Assembly (NCBI RefSeq): GCF_032878875.1
Contig: NZ_CP118157.1
Location: 310,001 to 374,000, forward strand
Source: Microbacterium sp. AB
GTDB taxonomy: Bacteria > Actinomycetota > Actinomycetes > Actinomycetales > Microbacteriaceae
Direction: 5' to 3'
Length of the DNA: 64,000 nt
Positions 41,549-49,523 of the stretch are shown here, piece by piece; the first letter of the stretch is position 1, and each line of letters begins with the position of its first letter. The notes under the pieces are model-generated. The model ran no database searches and had not been told where the DNA came from. It worked only from the letters and a program-made list of their open reading frames with translations. Position numbers and translations under genes: made by a program.

Positions 41549-43615
41549 TCAGTCCTCGTCCGACGCGTCGGCGATCGCCTCGGCGCCCGTCCCGCGCAGC
41601 AGGTCGTCGAAGGTGAAGCCGTCGTCCTCGGCCGCCTCGCCGTCGGCGGGCTGCGCGTCGGCCGTCGGCTGCTCCGTCTCGTCCGCGTTCCCGCCGACGG
41701 TCGGGATCGCCACGGTCGCGTCGTCGTCTCCCGCGACGGGGAGGAGCACGGTCTGATCGGACGGGGCGTCGGCGTCGTCCGCCTGGTCGTTCTCCAGGAA
41801 GGAGGCCGCTCCACCGACCTCTTCGTCCTCGCCGGCGAGGAGGCTCGCGAGCGACGTCGATCCGGGAAGGCCCGCGCCGTGCGCGGAGTCGTCGTCCTCG
41901 TTCTCGTACTCGACGACATCGGCCTCTTCGAGCACGTCGAAGGTGTCGGCGTTGTCTGCGCCGGAGCTCGGAGCGTCCGCGGGGTGGCCCGTCCCCGTCG
42001 TGGCGGGGCGGGCGGCGGCGCCGTCGATCGTCCACTCCTCGGCGACGAAGCCCTCGGGACCGCGCCCGTCGTCGGGGGCGTCGGCGCGCTCGTGCTCGCT
42101 GTGGTCGGACCCGCTGTGCTCGTCCTCGATGCTCGTGTTCTCGATGCTCGTGTTCTCGATGCTCGTGTCCTCGGCGTGCTGGTGGTCCGTGCCTTCGTGT
42201 TCGGCGGGCTCGTCCTCGTGTGCGACGTCGTCGGCCGGGGCGTCGTACGTCTCGGCGGCCGTCGTCTCCGGCGTTCCCGCCTCGGACCCCTCCGGCGCGT
42301 CCGGTGCTGCGGTCGCCGCTGCGGGCGCGTCGGCCTCGGGCGCGGCGTTCTCGGCCTCGGGCACGGTGTCTTCCGGCGCGTCGGCCTCGGGCACGGTGTC
42401 CGCCGCCGCGTCCGTCGTCGGGGCCTCGGCGTCCTCCGCTCTCTGAGCCTCCGCGACCGCCGTGGCGGCGAGGGACGCGCCCGCGGCCGCGGTGATGCCG
42501 GGCCCGGCCGAGGCGAGAGCGACGTCCGCCACGGTCACCCGCAGCGCCTCGTCCTCGCGATCCTGCCGGGCCGCGGCGTCCTGCGCGCGCTCTTCCTCAC
42601 GTGTCCCGGCGTCGTCCCGCTCCTCCGGGGCGACGCCGCCGTCCTGCGGGTCCGCCGCATCCGTCTCCGCCGCATCCGTCTCCGCCGTGTGCGGTTCGAG
42701 CGCTGCGGTCATGGGCGGGACGTACTCGCCGTTCACGAGCTTCAGGAAGACGTCCTCGAGGCTGGGGCTGCGCTGCTGCAGCGTCACGAGCGCGATCCCC
42801 GCGTCCGCCGCGAGCGCGCCGATCTCGGCTGCGGACGTCCGGTGGACGTTGATGCCGGAGCGCAGCAGCTCGAAGGAATAGCCCTTGCCGCGCAGCGCGC
42901 GGGAGAGCCCCGCGCGGTCGGGGGAGTCCACGGCGACGGACTGCGACGAGGCGTCCTCGAGGTCCTCGATGGCCCCGGCGAAGACGAGCGAGCCGTTCGA
43001 GATGACCAGAAGGCGATCGGCGACCTGCTGGATCTCGCTCAGGATGTGCGACGACACGAGCACCGTGCGCCCCTCGTCGGCCAGGCGGCGGATGAGCAGC
43101 CTGATCCAGCGGATCCCCTCGGGGTCGAGCCCGTTGGCCGGCTCGTCGAGGACGAGCACGCCGGGGTCGCCGAGCAGCGCCTCCGCCACGGCGAGACGCT
43201 GCGTCATGCCGAGCGAGTAGCCGGAGATGCGGATGTCGGACACCTCGGAGAGACCGACGAGGTCGAGGACCTCGCCGACCCGCGACGAGGGGAGGCCCGC
43301 CTGACGGGCGACGATCGAGAGATGCTTGACGGCCGTGCGTCGCGGGCGGAAGACGGGCGTCTCGGCGACCCAGCCGACCGTCCGCCGCGGGCTGGAGAGC
43401 TGGGCGAAGGCCTTGCCTCCGATCGTCGCGGTCCCGGCGCTCGCGCGCAGCTGACCCAGGAGGATGCGCAGGGTCGTGGTCTTGCCCGCCCCGTTCGGTC
43501 CGAGGAACGCCGTCACGAAGCCGGGGTCGACGCGCGCGGTGAAGTCCGAGACGGCCGCGATGCCGTCGAAGGTCTTGGTGACTCCGGTGAGCTCGAGCAC
43601 CTTGCCGTCGGTCAT
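41549..43615 (-). CDS. ABC-transporter ATP-binding protein with an about 390-residue acidic tail
   Basis: A 688-residue protein. Residues 1-300 are a normal DrrA/CcmA-type ATPase: Walker A LGPNGAGKTT, signature SGYSLGMTQRLAVAEALLG, Walker B VLVLDEPANGLDPEG, H-loop VLVSSHILSEI. From about residue 305 the chain is low-complexity, dominated by Ala, Glu, Asp and Thr, with a TSIEN repeat at 42124-42168 and ends in DGFTFDDLLRGTGAEAIADA. No permease is adjacent. AAGGGG lies 5 nt before the ATG at 43615. The tail may be a disordered interaction region, and its function is unknown. Confidence 0.85.
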   Translation of the reverse strand: MTDGKVLELTGVTKTFDGIAAVSDFTARVDPGFVTAFLGPNGAGKTTTLRILLGQLRASAGTATIGGKAFAQLSSPRRTVGWVAETPVFRPRRTAVKHLSIVARQAGLPSSRVGEVLDLVGLSEVSDIRISGYSLGMTQRLAVAEALLGDPGVLVLDEPANGLDPEGIRWIRLLIRRLADEGRTVLVSSHILSEIQQVADRLLVISNGSLVFAGAIEDLEDASSQSVAVDSPDRAGLSRALRGKGYSFELLRSGINVHRTSAAEIGALAADAGIALVTLQQRSPSLEDVFLKLVNGEYVPPMTAALEPHTAETDAAETDAADPQDGGVAPEERDDAGTREEERAQDAAARQDREDEALRVTVADVALASAGPGITAAAGASLAATAVAEAQRAEDAEAPTTDAAADTVPEADAPEDTVPEAENAAPEADAPAAATAAPDAPEGSEAGTPETTAAETYDAPADDVAHEDEPAEHEGTDHQHAEDTSIENTSIENTSIEDEHSGSDHSEHERADAPDDGRGPEGFVAEEWTIDGAAARPATTGTGHPADAPSSGADNADTFDVLEEADVVEYENEDDDSAHGAGLPGSTSLASLLAGEDEEVGGAASFLENDQADDADAPSDQTVLLPVAGDDDATVAIPTVGGNADETEQPTADAQPADGEAAEDDGFTFDDLLRGTGAEAIADASDED
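42124..42168. repeat. 15-bp tandem repeat in the acidic tail of the ABC ATPase gene
   Basis: Three head-to-tail units of TCTCGATGCTCGTGT; the first differs by one base. In the gene's frame they give TSIEN-TSIEN-TSIED, so copy-number change keeps the frame. Confidence 0.8.
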
Positions 43616-43737
43616 GGTGACCCCTTCATGTGCGTGCATGTTCCCCCTATCTTGGCGGACTGCGCCATCGAATCGTCGCACATCCGTGTCGAAGCCGCTC
43701 CCGGGCGTGCGCGGCGGGGAGCGGCCGGGCGGGCGGG

Positions 43738-43743
43738 TAACGT
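43738..43743 (+). promoter_or_regulatory. -10 box of the acyl-CoA hydrolase gene, leaderless
   Basis: TAACGT, 7 nt before the GTG at 43751. Confidence 0.4.
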
Positions 43744-43750
43744 GGCACCC

Positions 43751-44851
43751 GTGATGGAGACCACCCGCTCTGAACGCGTCGAGGCGACGATGCGCGGCGG
43801 GGTCGGATGGATCGTGCTGAACCGCCCCGAGGCCATCAACGCGCTCGATCTGGGGATGATCCGGGGGGTGCGCGAGGCCCTGGAGCACTGGCGCGACGAG
43901 CCGGACGTCTCGATCGTGCTCCTCACGGGGGCCGGGGACCGCGGGTTCTCCGCCGGCGGCGACATCAGGGCCCTGTACGCGCAGATCGCGGACGAGGGGG
44001 CGGAGGCGACGGACCCCTTCTTCCGGGAGGAGTACCTGCTCGACGCGGCCGTCGCCGAGTACCCCAAGCCGATCGTCGCGATCGCGGACGGCGCGACGAT
44101 GGGCGGCGGAATCGGCCTCGCCGGCAACGCGCTCGTGCGGGTCGTGACGGAGCGGTCGCGCCTGGCGATGCCGGAGACGCGGATCGGGTTCGCGCCCGAC
44201 GCCGGCGGGTCGTGGCTGCTCGCCCACGCTCCGGGACGCCTGGGCGAGTACCTCGCGCTCACGAGCGACGCGATGAACGCCGCCGACGCCATCCACTGCG
44301 GCTTCGCCGACCACCTCGTGCCGAGCGCGCACATCGCGTCCCTCTGCGACGCGCTGGAGACGCGCGCCGACCCCGCCACCCCGGCGGAGCTCGTCATGCT
44401 GTTCGACGAGACGCCGCAGGCGGGGCCGCTGCAGCGGGCCCAGCCGTGGATCGACGAGGCGTTCGCCGTCGACACGCTGCCGGAGATCCTCGAGAGGCTG
44501 CGGGAGCTCGGGGCCTCCGATGTCGCCGCGGGGGAGGAGATCACACCGGCCGGAGCGCTCGCCGCACTCGAGGAGCGCTCGCCGACGGCGCTCGTCGTGA
44601 CGCTCGCCGCCATCCGCTCCGCGCGCGCCCTGCCGTCGCAGCGCCATGCGCTCGAACAGGAGTACCGCCTCATGTCCTGGTTCCTGAGCACCCAGCCCGA
44701 CCCGGCGGAGGGCATCAGGGCCCGCGTGGTCGACAAGGATCGCGCTCCGCGCTGGTCGCCCGCTAGCGTGTCTGATGTACCCGACGACACGGTGGGCGTC
44801 GCGTTCGCGCATCCTGCGCCGACGGTGCTGTTCCCCGACCTGGAGAGGTGA
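43751..44851 (+). CDS. Enoyl-CoA hydratase/isomerase-family protein, 3-hydroxyisobutyryl-CoA hydrolase-like
   Basis: A 366-residue crotonase-fold enzyme. GGVGWIVLNRPEAINALDLGMI opens the fold; the oxyanion hole segments are GFSAGGDIRALYA and GATMGGGIGLAGN; the catalytic glutamate is in MPETRIGFAPDAGGSWLLA. The FDETP and PTALVVTLAAIRSA blocks in the C-terminal half are specific to 3-hydroxyisobutyryl-CoA hydrolase (valine degradation). Start GTG 43751 is preferred over ATG 43754 because of the -10 spacing. An F420-type LLM enzyme follows after 1 nt. Confidence 0.87.
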   Translation: MMETTRSERVEATMRGGVGWIVLNRPEAINALDLGMIRGVREALEHWRDEPDVSIVLLTGAGDRGFSAGGDIRALYAQIADEGAEATDPFFREEYLLDAAVAEYPKPIVAIADGATMGGGIGLAGNALVRVVTERSRLAMPETRIGFAPDAGGSWLLAHAPGRLGEYLALTSDAMNAADAIHCGFADHLVPSAHIASLCDALETRADPATPAELVMLFDETPQAGPLQRAQPWIDEAFAVDTLPEILERLRELGASDVAAGEEITPAGALAALEERSPTALVVTLAAIRSARALPSQRHALEQEYRLMSWFLSTQPDPAEGIRARVVDKDRAPRWSPASVSDVPDDTVGVAFAHPAPTVLFPDLER

Positions 44852-44852
44852 C

Positions 44853-45692
44853 ATGACCGACAAGGCGGATTTCGGGACCTATGGCGTCTGGCGCATGGCG
44901 AGCCGCCTGGACGGCGCCTTCGCGCAGCGGGTCGAGCAGCTCGGGTTCGGCGCGCTGTGGGTGGGCGGATCGCCCGCCGCCGACCTCATGATCGTCGAGG
45001 AGCTCCTCGACGCGACCGAGACGATCGTCGTCGCGACGGGGATCGTCAACATCTGGACAGCCGACGCCCGGAGCGTGGCGCAGGCGTTCCACCGCATCGA
45101 GGACGCGCACCCGGGCCGCCTCGTGCTGGGGATCGGGTCGGGCCACCGCGAGGCCACCCCCGAGCGGGCGAGGCCGTTCACCGCGCTCCGCGCCTACCTC
45201 GACGTGCTCGACGAGGAGGGCGTCGGGAAGGATCAGCGGCTCCTCGCGGCCCTCGGAGACCGGACGCTCGCGCTCGCCGCGGAGCGCACGCTGGGCGCCC
45301 ATCCCTATCTGACCGTCCCCGCGCACACGCGCCATGCGCGAGAGGTGCTGGGAGAGGCGTTCCTCGCGCCCGAGCTGAAGGTGGCGCTCGCCGGATCCGC
45401 GGACGAGGCCCGCGGGACCGGACGCGCCTTCCTGGAGCGCTACTTCCGCCTGGAGAACTACGTCGGCGCGCTGCGCCGCTTCGGCGCCGGCGATGACGAC
45501 GTCGCGGGCGGCGGGTCGGACGCCCTCGTCGATGCCGTCGTCGCGAACCCGGACGTCGAGGACGCCGTCGCGGGCCTGCGCTCGCACCTCGACGCCGGAG
45601 CGGACCATGTGTCCGTGCAGGCGCTCGGGGACGACCCGCTCGGCACGCTCGAGCGTCTCGCGCCCGCGCTGGGCCTGGGGGCGGGCGACTAG
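44853..45692 (+). CDS. LLM-class F420-dependent oxidoreductase
   Basis: A 279-residue TIM-barrel enzyme of the luciferase-like superfamily, mycobacterial subtype (TIGR03620-like): FGTYGVWRMASRLDGAFAQR, LGFGALWVGGSPAADLMIVE, VVATGIVNIWTADARSVAQA, HPGRLVLGIGSGHREATPE and DHVSVQALGDDPLGTLERLAP. It would use F420 made or reduced by the fbiC/fgd operon 4 kb away. GGAGAGG lies 4-5 nt before the ATG at 44853, one base after the previous stop. The stop overlaps that of the convergent heparinase-like gene by 4 bases. Confidence 0.87.
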   Translation: MTDKADFGTYGVWRMASRLDGAFAQRVEQLGFGALWVGGSPAADLMIVEELLDATETIVVATGIVNIWTADARSVAQAFHRIEDAHPGRLVLGIGSGHREATPERARPFTALRAYLDVLDEEGVGKDQRLLAALGDRTLALAAERTLGAHPYLTVPAHTRHAREVLGEAFLAPELKVALAGSADEARGTGRAFLERYFRLENYVGALRRFGAGDDDVAGGGSDALVDAVVANPDVEDAVAGLRSHLDAGADHVSVQALGDDPLGTLERLAPALGLGAGD

Positions 45693-47677
45693 CGACCCGC
45701 GCGCCCGCCCGGCCCCGGACGCCGGAGATCCGCCCCGGCGCCCGATCCCTCCTGGCGCACGGCGATCGTCGACTCGGACAGCGACGTGACGTCGATGTCG
45801 AGGCGGACGAGGCGCGCGCCCCAGACGCTCGTGAGCATGGGGTCGTCCAGCGGCTGCGCGACCAGCGCGGCGCCCGCGGACGGCGCCCAGTCCAGACGCA
45901 CCGGCGTCGCGCCGTCGAGGGGGACGATGCGCGCCGACCCCGGCGACAGCGTCGCCTCGCCCGCGAGGAGCAGACGCACCTGCGTGGGCTCGTCCTCGTC
46001 CTCGTCCTCGCCTTCCTCGTCGAACCGCCACGCGTCGTGCAGCTCGACGACGCGCGCCGCACGGTCGAGGCGCACCGTGCGCCGCCAGGAGGCGAGCGAC
46101 GGGGCGTCGTAGGCGCCGGAGAGGTCGAGCACGAGCTCCGCGGCGCCGCCGGCCGTCGTGACGGAGACGAGCTCCGCGGCGCGATCGCGTCCGTTGCGCT
46201 GCCCGGCGCCCCGCACGAACGGCACGCTGTGCCACTCGCTCCGCATGGGCCACAGGCCGTAGCGCCCGGCGCCGAAGGTGCGCGCCTCGTAGGTCGGCCG
46301 GCCGGCGTCGACGATCACGGGGACGCCGTCGGTGGCCACGATGATCCCGCCGACGTCGTTGTGGTTGTGGCTCTCGGCGTTGTGCCCGCCCTTCGCGACG
46401 ACCGCCAGGCCCGACGGAGACCCCGCGGTCTCGCGCGCGACGAGCATCTGCGTCGACGGCAGCCAGGTCACGGCCGGCAGCGGGGATGCTCCCGGCGACG
46501 AGCCGAGCCACGCCCGGTCGGAGATCCCGCGCGCGACCCGCCCCAGGCCCTCCGACTCGGCGACCGCGGGCCGGGCGGGGTCGCGGTGCGACGTGGCGAA
46601 CGCCTCCGCCGCGTGGTCGCCGGCGCGGCGCGCGGCGCGGAGCAGGGAGTGCCACGGCTGCCGGCCGTCCTGCCTGGCCTGGCCGTCCGCGGCGTTCACG
46701 AACCAGTCCCCGCCGAGGTGCATCCGGTGCGGGAACGCGATCGTCTCGCGCAGCGCCGGGATGCGCGCCACGGGATCGAGGACGCCGCCCGTCGCGTGCG
46801 TCAGGACGTCGAGCGCCTCGAGCAGACGGCAGGCGCCGTTCCACCAGTAGGCGTAGCCCTCGTCGACGGCCCCGTCGTCGGGGAGGGACGCGACGTAGCG
46901 GTCGAGTCCCTCGAGGACGAGCGCGACGACGCGGATGCGCTCGTCCTCCTCGCCGGGCCCGTCGAGAAGGCGGAGCGCGGCGACGAGCACGTTGCCGTGG
47001 ATCCACGGGGTCCAGTTGTTGACCTCGCCGTCGAGCCCCAGCCAGTGCCAGTCCCGCCGTCGGAGGAAGGGCTCGAAGACGCGGACGCGCGCCTCGTGGC
47101 GGAGACGCGCCCGGACGCCCGGGTACCGGTCGTCGAGACGCCTCCCCAGCAGGTGGTCGAGCCAGGCCAGCTGCTGGGCGACCTCGCCCGCGCCGAGGTC
47201 GAGGTACGGATCGGCGACCGTGGCGAGCACGGCGTCGTGGCGCCGGAACGTGTCGTCGTGCGCGGGCCAGCACCACGAGCTCTGCTCGCAGAGCAGGACG
47301 GCGCCGTCCACGGCCTCGTCGAGCCAGCCGTCCTCGTCCGTCGCCGCGGCGAGCACGGCCACGCGGGTGAGGCGCTCCTGCCGCGCGAACGCGGGCGCCT
47401 CCCAGGCGACGCGATCGCCGTCGCCGTGGAAGCGCGCCGCGTCGTGTGCGAGAGGCTGCGGCCACGCCGAGCCGAGCTCCGCCTCCGCCCGCCCGCGGAA
47501 CCACGCGATCGTGAGGGGGTCCGCCGCGGCGGCATCCCAGGCGGGGAGCGCGTCGTCCGGCACGGCGAGCAGATCCGCGAGCGCGCCCGGGAGGGCGGGG
47601 ACGTCGACGCCCGCCTGCTGCGCGAGCACGTGAGCGAGCGGACCGTGCGACGGGACGTCGGGCCTCTCGGCTGTCAT
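45689..47677 (-). CDS. Heparinase II/III-family protein
   Basis: A 662-residue protein with no clear signal peptide. The first half is an alpha-barrel: HDAARFHGDGDRVAWEAPAF, CWPAHDDTF, GEVNNWTPWIHGNVL and GYAYWWNGACRLLEAL. The second half is a beta-sandwich with the polysaccharide-lyase block KGGHNAESHNHNDVGG and PVIVDAGRPTYEART. NHNDVGG contains the active-site histidine of the PL12/PL21-like families. It probably degrades an acidic or plant polysaccharide fragment, intracellularly given the missing signal. GGAGG lies 7 nt before the ATG at 47677. No transporter or glycosidase accompanies it. Confidence 0.83.
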   Translation of the reverse strand: MTAERPDVPSHGPLAHVLAQQAGVDVPALPGALADLLAVPDDALPAWDAAAADPLTIAWFRGRAEAELGSAWPQPLAHDAARFHGDGDRVAWEAPAFARQERLTRVAVLAAATDEDGWLDEAVDGAVLLCEQSSWCWPAHDDTFRRHDAVLATVADPYLDLGAGEVAQQLAWLDHLLGRRLDDRYPGVRARLRHEARVRVFEPFLRRRDWHWLGLDGEVNNWTPWIHGNVLVAALRLLDGPGEEDERIRVVALVLEGLDRYVASLPDDGAVDEGYAYWWNGACRLLEALDVLTHATGGVLDPVARIPALRETIAFPHRMHLGGDWFVNAADGQARQDGRQPWHSLLRAARRAGDHAAEAFATSHRDPARPAVAESEGLGRVARGISDRAWLGSSPGASPLPAVTWLPSTQMLVARETAGSPSGLAVVAKGGHNAESHNHNDVGGIIVATDGVPVIVDAGRPTYEARTFGAGRYGLWPMRSEWHSVPFVRGAGQRNGRDRAAELVSVTTAGGAAELVLDLSGAYDAPSLASWRRTVRLDRAARVVELHDAWRFDEEGEDEDEDEPTQVRLLLAGEATLSPGSARIVPLDGATPVRLDWAPSAGAALVAQPLDDPMLTSVWGARLVRLDIDVTSLSESTIAVRQEGSGAGADLRRPGPGGRAGR

Positions 47678-47783
47678 CGGGGACCTCCATCGATCGGCGG
47701 CGGTTCGACGATAGACGATCGCCCCGATTCCGCCCTCAGCGGATGTCCTCCCCGAGGGGGATGAGAATGTCCGCGGTCGCTGA

Positions 47784-47789
47784 GACACT
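47784..47789 (+). promoter_or_regulatory. -10 box of the ABC exporter operon, leaderless
   Basis: GACACT, 6 nt before the GTG at 47796. Confidence 0.35.
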
Positions 47790-47795
47790 GTCCAC

Positions 47796-49523
47796 GTGCT
47801 CCTGAAGCTGCTCACCCGCTATCTCGCGCGATACCGATGGCTCCTGGCAGGCGTCCTCGTCTTCCAGCTGGCCGCCGCGCTCGCCGCGCTCTTCCTCCCC
47901 ACCCTCAACGCCGACATCATCGACAACGGCGTCGCCCGCGGCGACACCGGCTACATCGTCCGCACCGGGCTGTCCATGCTCGCCGTGTCGCTCGGCCAGA
48001 TCGTCGCCTCGATCGTCGCCACCTTCTGCGCCGCACGCGCCGCCATGGGAGCCGGGCGCGACATCCGCGGCGACGTCTTCGGGAAGGTGAGCGGCTTCTC
48101 CGAACGCGAGGTGTCGCAGTTCGGGGCGGGCTCGCTCATCACCCGCAACACGAACGACGTGCAGCAGATCCAGATGGTCTCGATGATGAGCGCGACCATG
48201 CTCGTCCAGGCGCCCATGCTCGCCATCGGCGGCATCGTCATGGCGGTCCGTCAGGACGTCGGGCTCAGCTGGATCCTCGCGGTGTCCATCCCCGTCCTCC
48301 TCGTCATCGCCGGACTCGTCATCGCCCGCATGGTCCCGCTGTTCCGCGCCTACCAGTCCAGGCTCGACGGCGTGAACCGCGTCATGCGCGAGCAGCTCAC
48401 GGGCGTCCGGGTCGTGCGCGCGTTCGTCCGGGAGGCCATCGAGGAGGAGCGCTTCCGGGCGGCCAACGCCGACATCATGGTGGTCGGGCGCAAGGTCGGT
48501 TCCCTCTTCGTGCTGATCTTCCCCCTCGTCATGCTCGTGCTCAACGTGACGATCGTCGCGGTCGTGTGGTTCGGCGGCATCGAGGTCAACGCGGGCAACA
48601 CGCAGATCGGCACGCTCTTCGCCTTCATGCAGTACGTCGGACAGATCCTCGGCGGCGTCATGATGGCCAGCTTCATGACGCTCATGATCCCGCGTGCCGC
48701 CGTCTCCGCGGACCGCGTCGGAGAGGTGCTCGAGAGCGCGTCGACGCTGTCGCGCCCCGACGACCCGGTGACCGCGTTCCCGGAGCGCGGAGCCGTCCGC
48801 TTCCACGACGTGGCCTTCACCTACCCCGGGGCCGAGGAGCCCGTGCTGCGCGGCATCAGCTTCTCCGCGGAGCCCGGCGAGACCGTCGCGGTCATCGGAT
48901 CGACCGGGTCGGGCAAGACGACGCTCGTCTCGCTCATCCCGCGTCTCTTCGACGCGACCGCGGGGCAGGTGCGGGTGCAGGGCGTCGACGTGCGCGCGGC
49001 CGACCTCGACCTCCTGTGGCAGGGCATCGGGCTCGTGCCGCAGCGGCCCTTCCTCTTCAGCGGCACGGTCGCGAGCAACCTGAGGTTCGGGCGCGAGGAC
49101 GCCACCGACGAGGAGCTGTGGGACGCCCTCGAGATCGCGCAGGCGAGGGACTTCGTCGAGGAGATGCCGGACGGCCTCGACTCCCGGATCTCGCAGGGCG
49201 GGACGAACGTGTCGGGCGGGCAGCGCCAGCGGCTGTCGATCGCGCGGGCGATCGTCCACGACCCGGACGTCCTCGTCTTCGACGACTCGTTCTCCGCGCT
49301 CGACCTCACGACCGACGCCAGGCTGCGACAGGCGCTGTGGAGAGAGCTTCCCCACGTGACCAAGATCGTCGTCGCCCAGCGCGTGTCGACGATCACCGAC
49401 GCCGATCGGATCATCGTGCTCGACGGCGGCAGGATGGTCGGCTCGGGCAGGCACGAGGATCTCCTGGCCTCCAACGAGACCTACCGGGAGATCGTCGAGT
49501 CGCAGCTGGGGGTGGAGGCGTGA
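47796..49523 (+). CDS. ABC exporter half, degenerate nucleotide site
   Basis: A 575-residue half-transporter: six helices then an ATPase. Walker A is GSTGSGKTTL and the signature VSGGQRQRLSIARAI. Walker B reads VLVFDDSFSALD, so the catalytic glutamate is aspartate, and the H-loop reads VVAQRVSTI, where histidine is glutamine. This is the known pattern of a heterodimer subunit with one inactive site. The partner follows with a GTGA overlap. Such pairs export drugs or lipids. Starts at GTG 47796. Confidence 0.9.
   Translation: MLLKLLTRYLARYRWLLAGVLVFQLAAALAALFLPTLNADIIDNGVARGDTGYIVRTGLSMLAVSLGQIVASIVATFCAARAAMGAGRDIRGDVFGKVSGFSEREVSQFGAGSLITRNTNDVQQIQMVSMMSATMLVQAPMLAIGGIVMAVRQDVGLSWILAVSIPVLLVIAGLVIARMVPLFRAYQSRLDGVNRVMREQLTGVRVVRAFVREAIEEERFRAANADIMVVGRKVGSLFVLIFPLVMLVLNVTIVAVVWFGGIEVNAGNTQIGTLFAFMQYVGQILGGVMMASFMTLMIPRAAVSADRVGEVLESASTLSRPDDPVTAFPERGAVRFHDVAFTYPGAEEPVLRGISFSAEPGETVAVIGSTGSGKTTLVSLIPRLFDATAGQVRVQGVDVRAADLDLLWQGIGLVPQRPFLFSGTVASNLRFGREDATDEELWDALEIAQARDFVEEMPDGLDSRISQGGTNVSGGQRQRLSIARAIVHDPDVLVFDDSFSALDLTTDARLRQALWRELPHVTKIVVAQRVSTITDADRIIVLDGGRMVGSGRHEDLLASNETYREIVESQLGVEA

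Noticed and set aside
42124..42168. CRISPR-like repeat
   Set aside because: Units are contiguous without spacers and are in frame inside a coding region.
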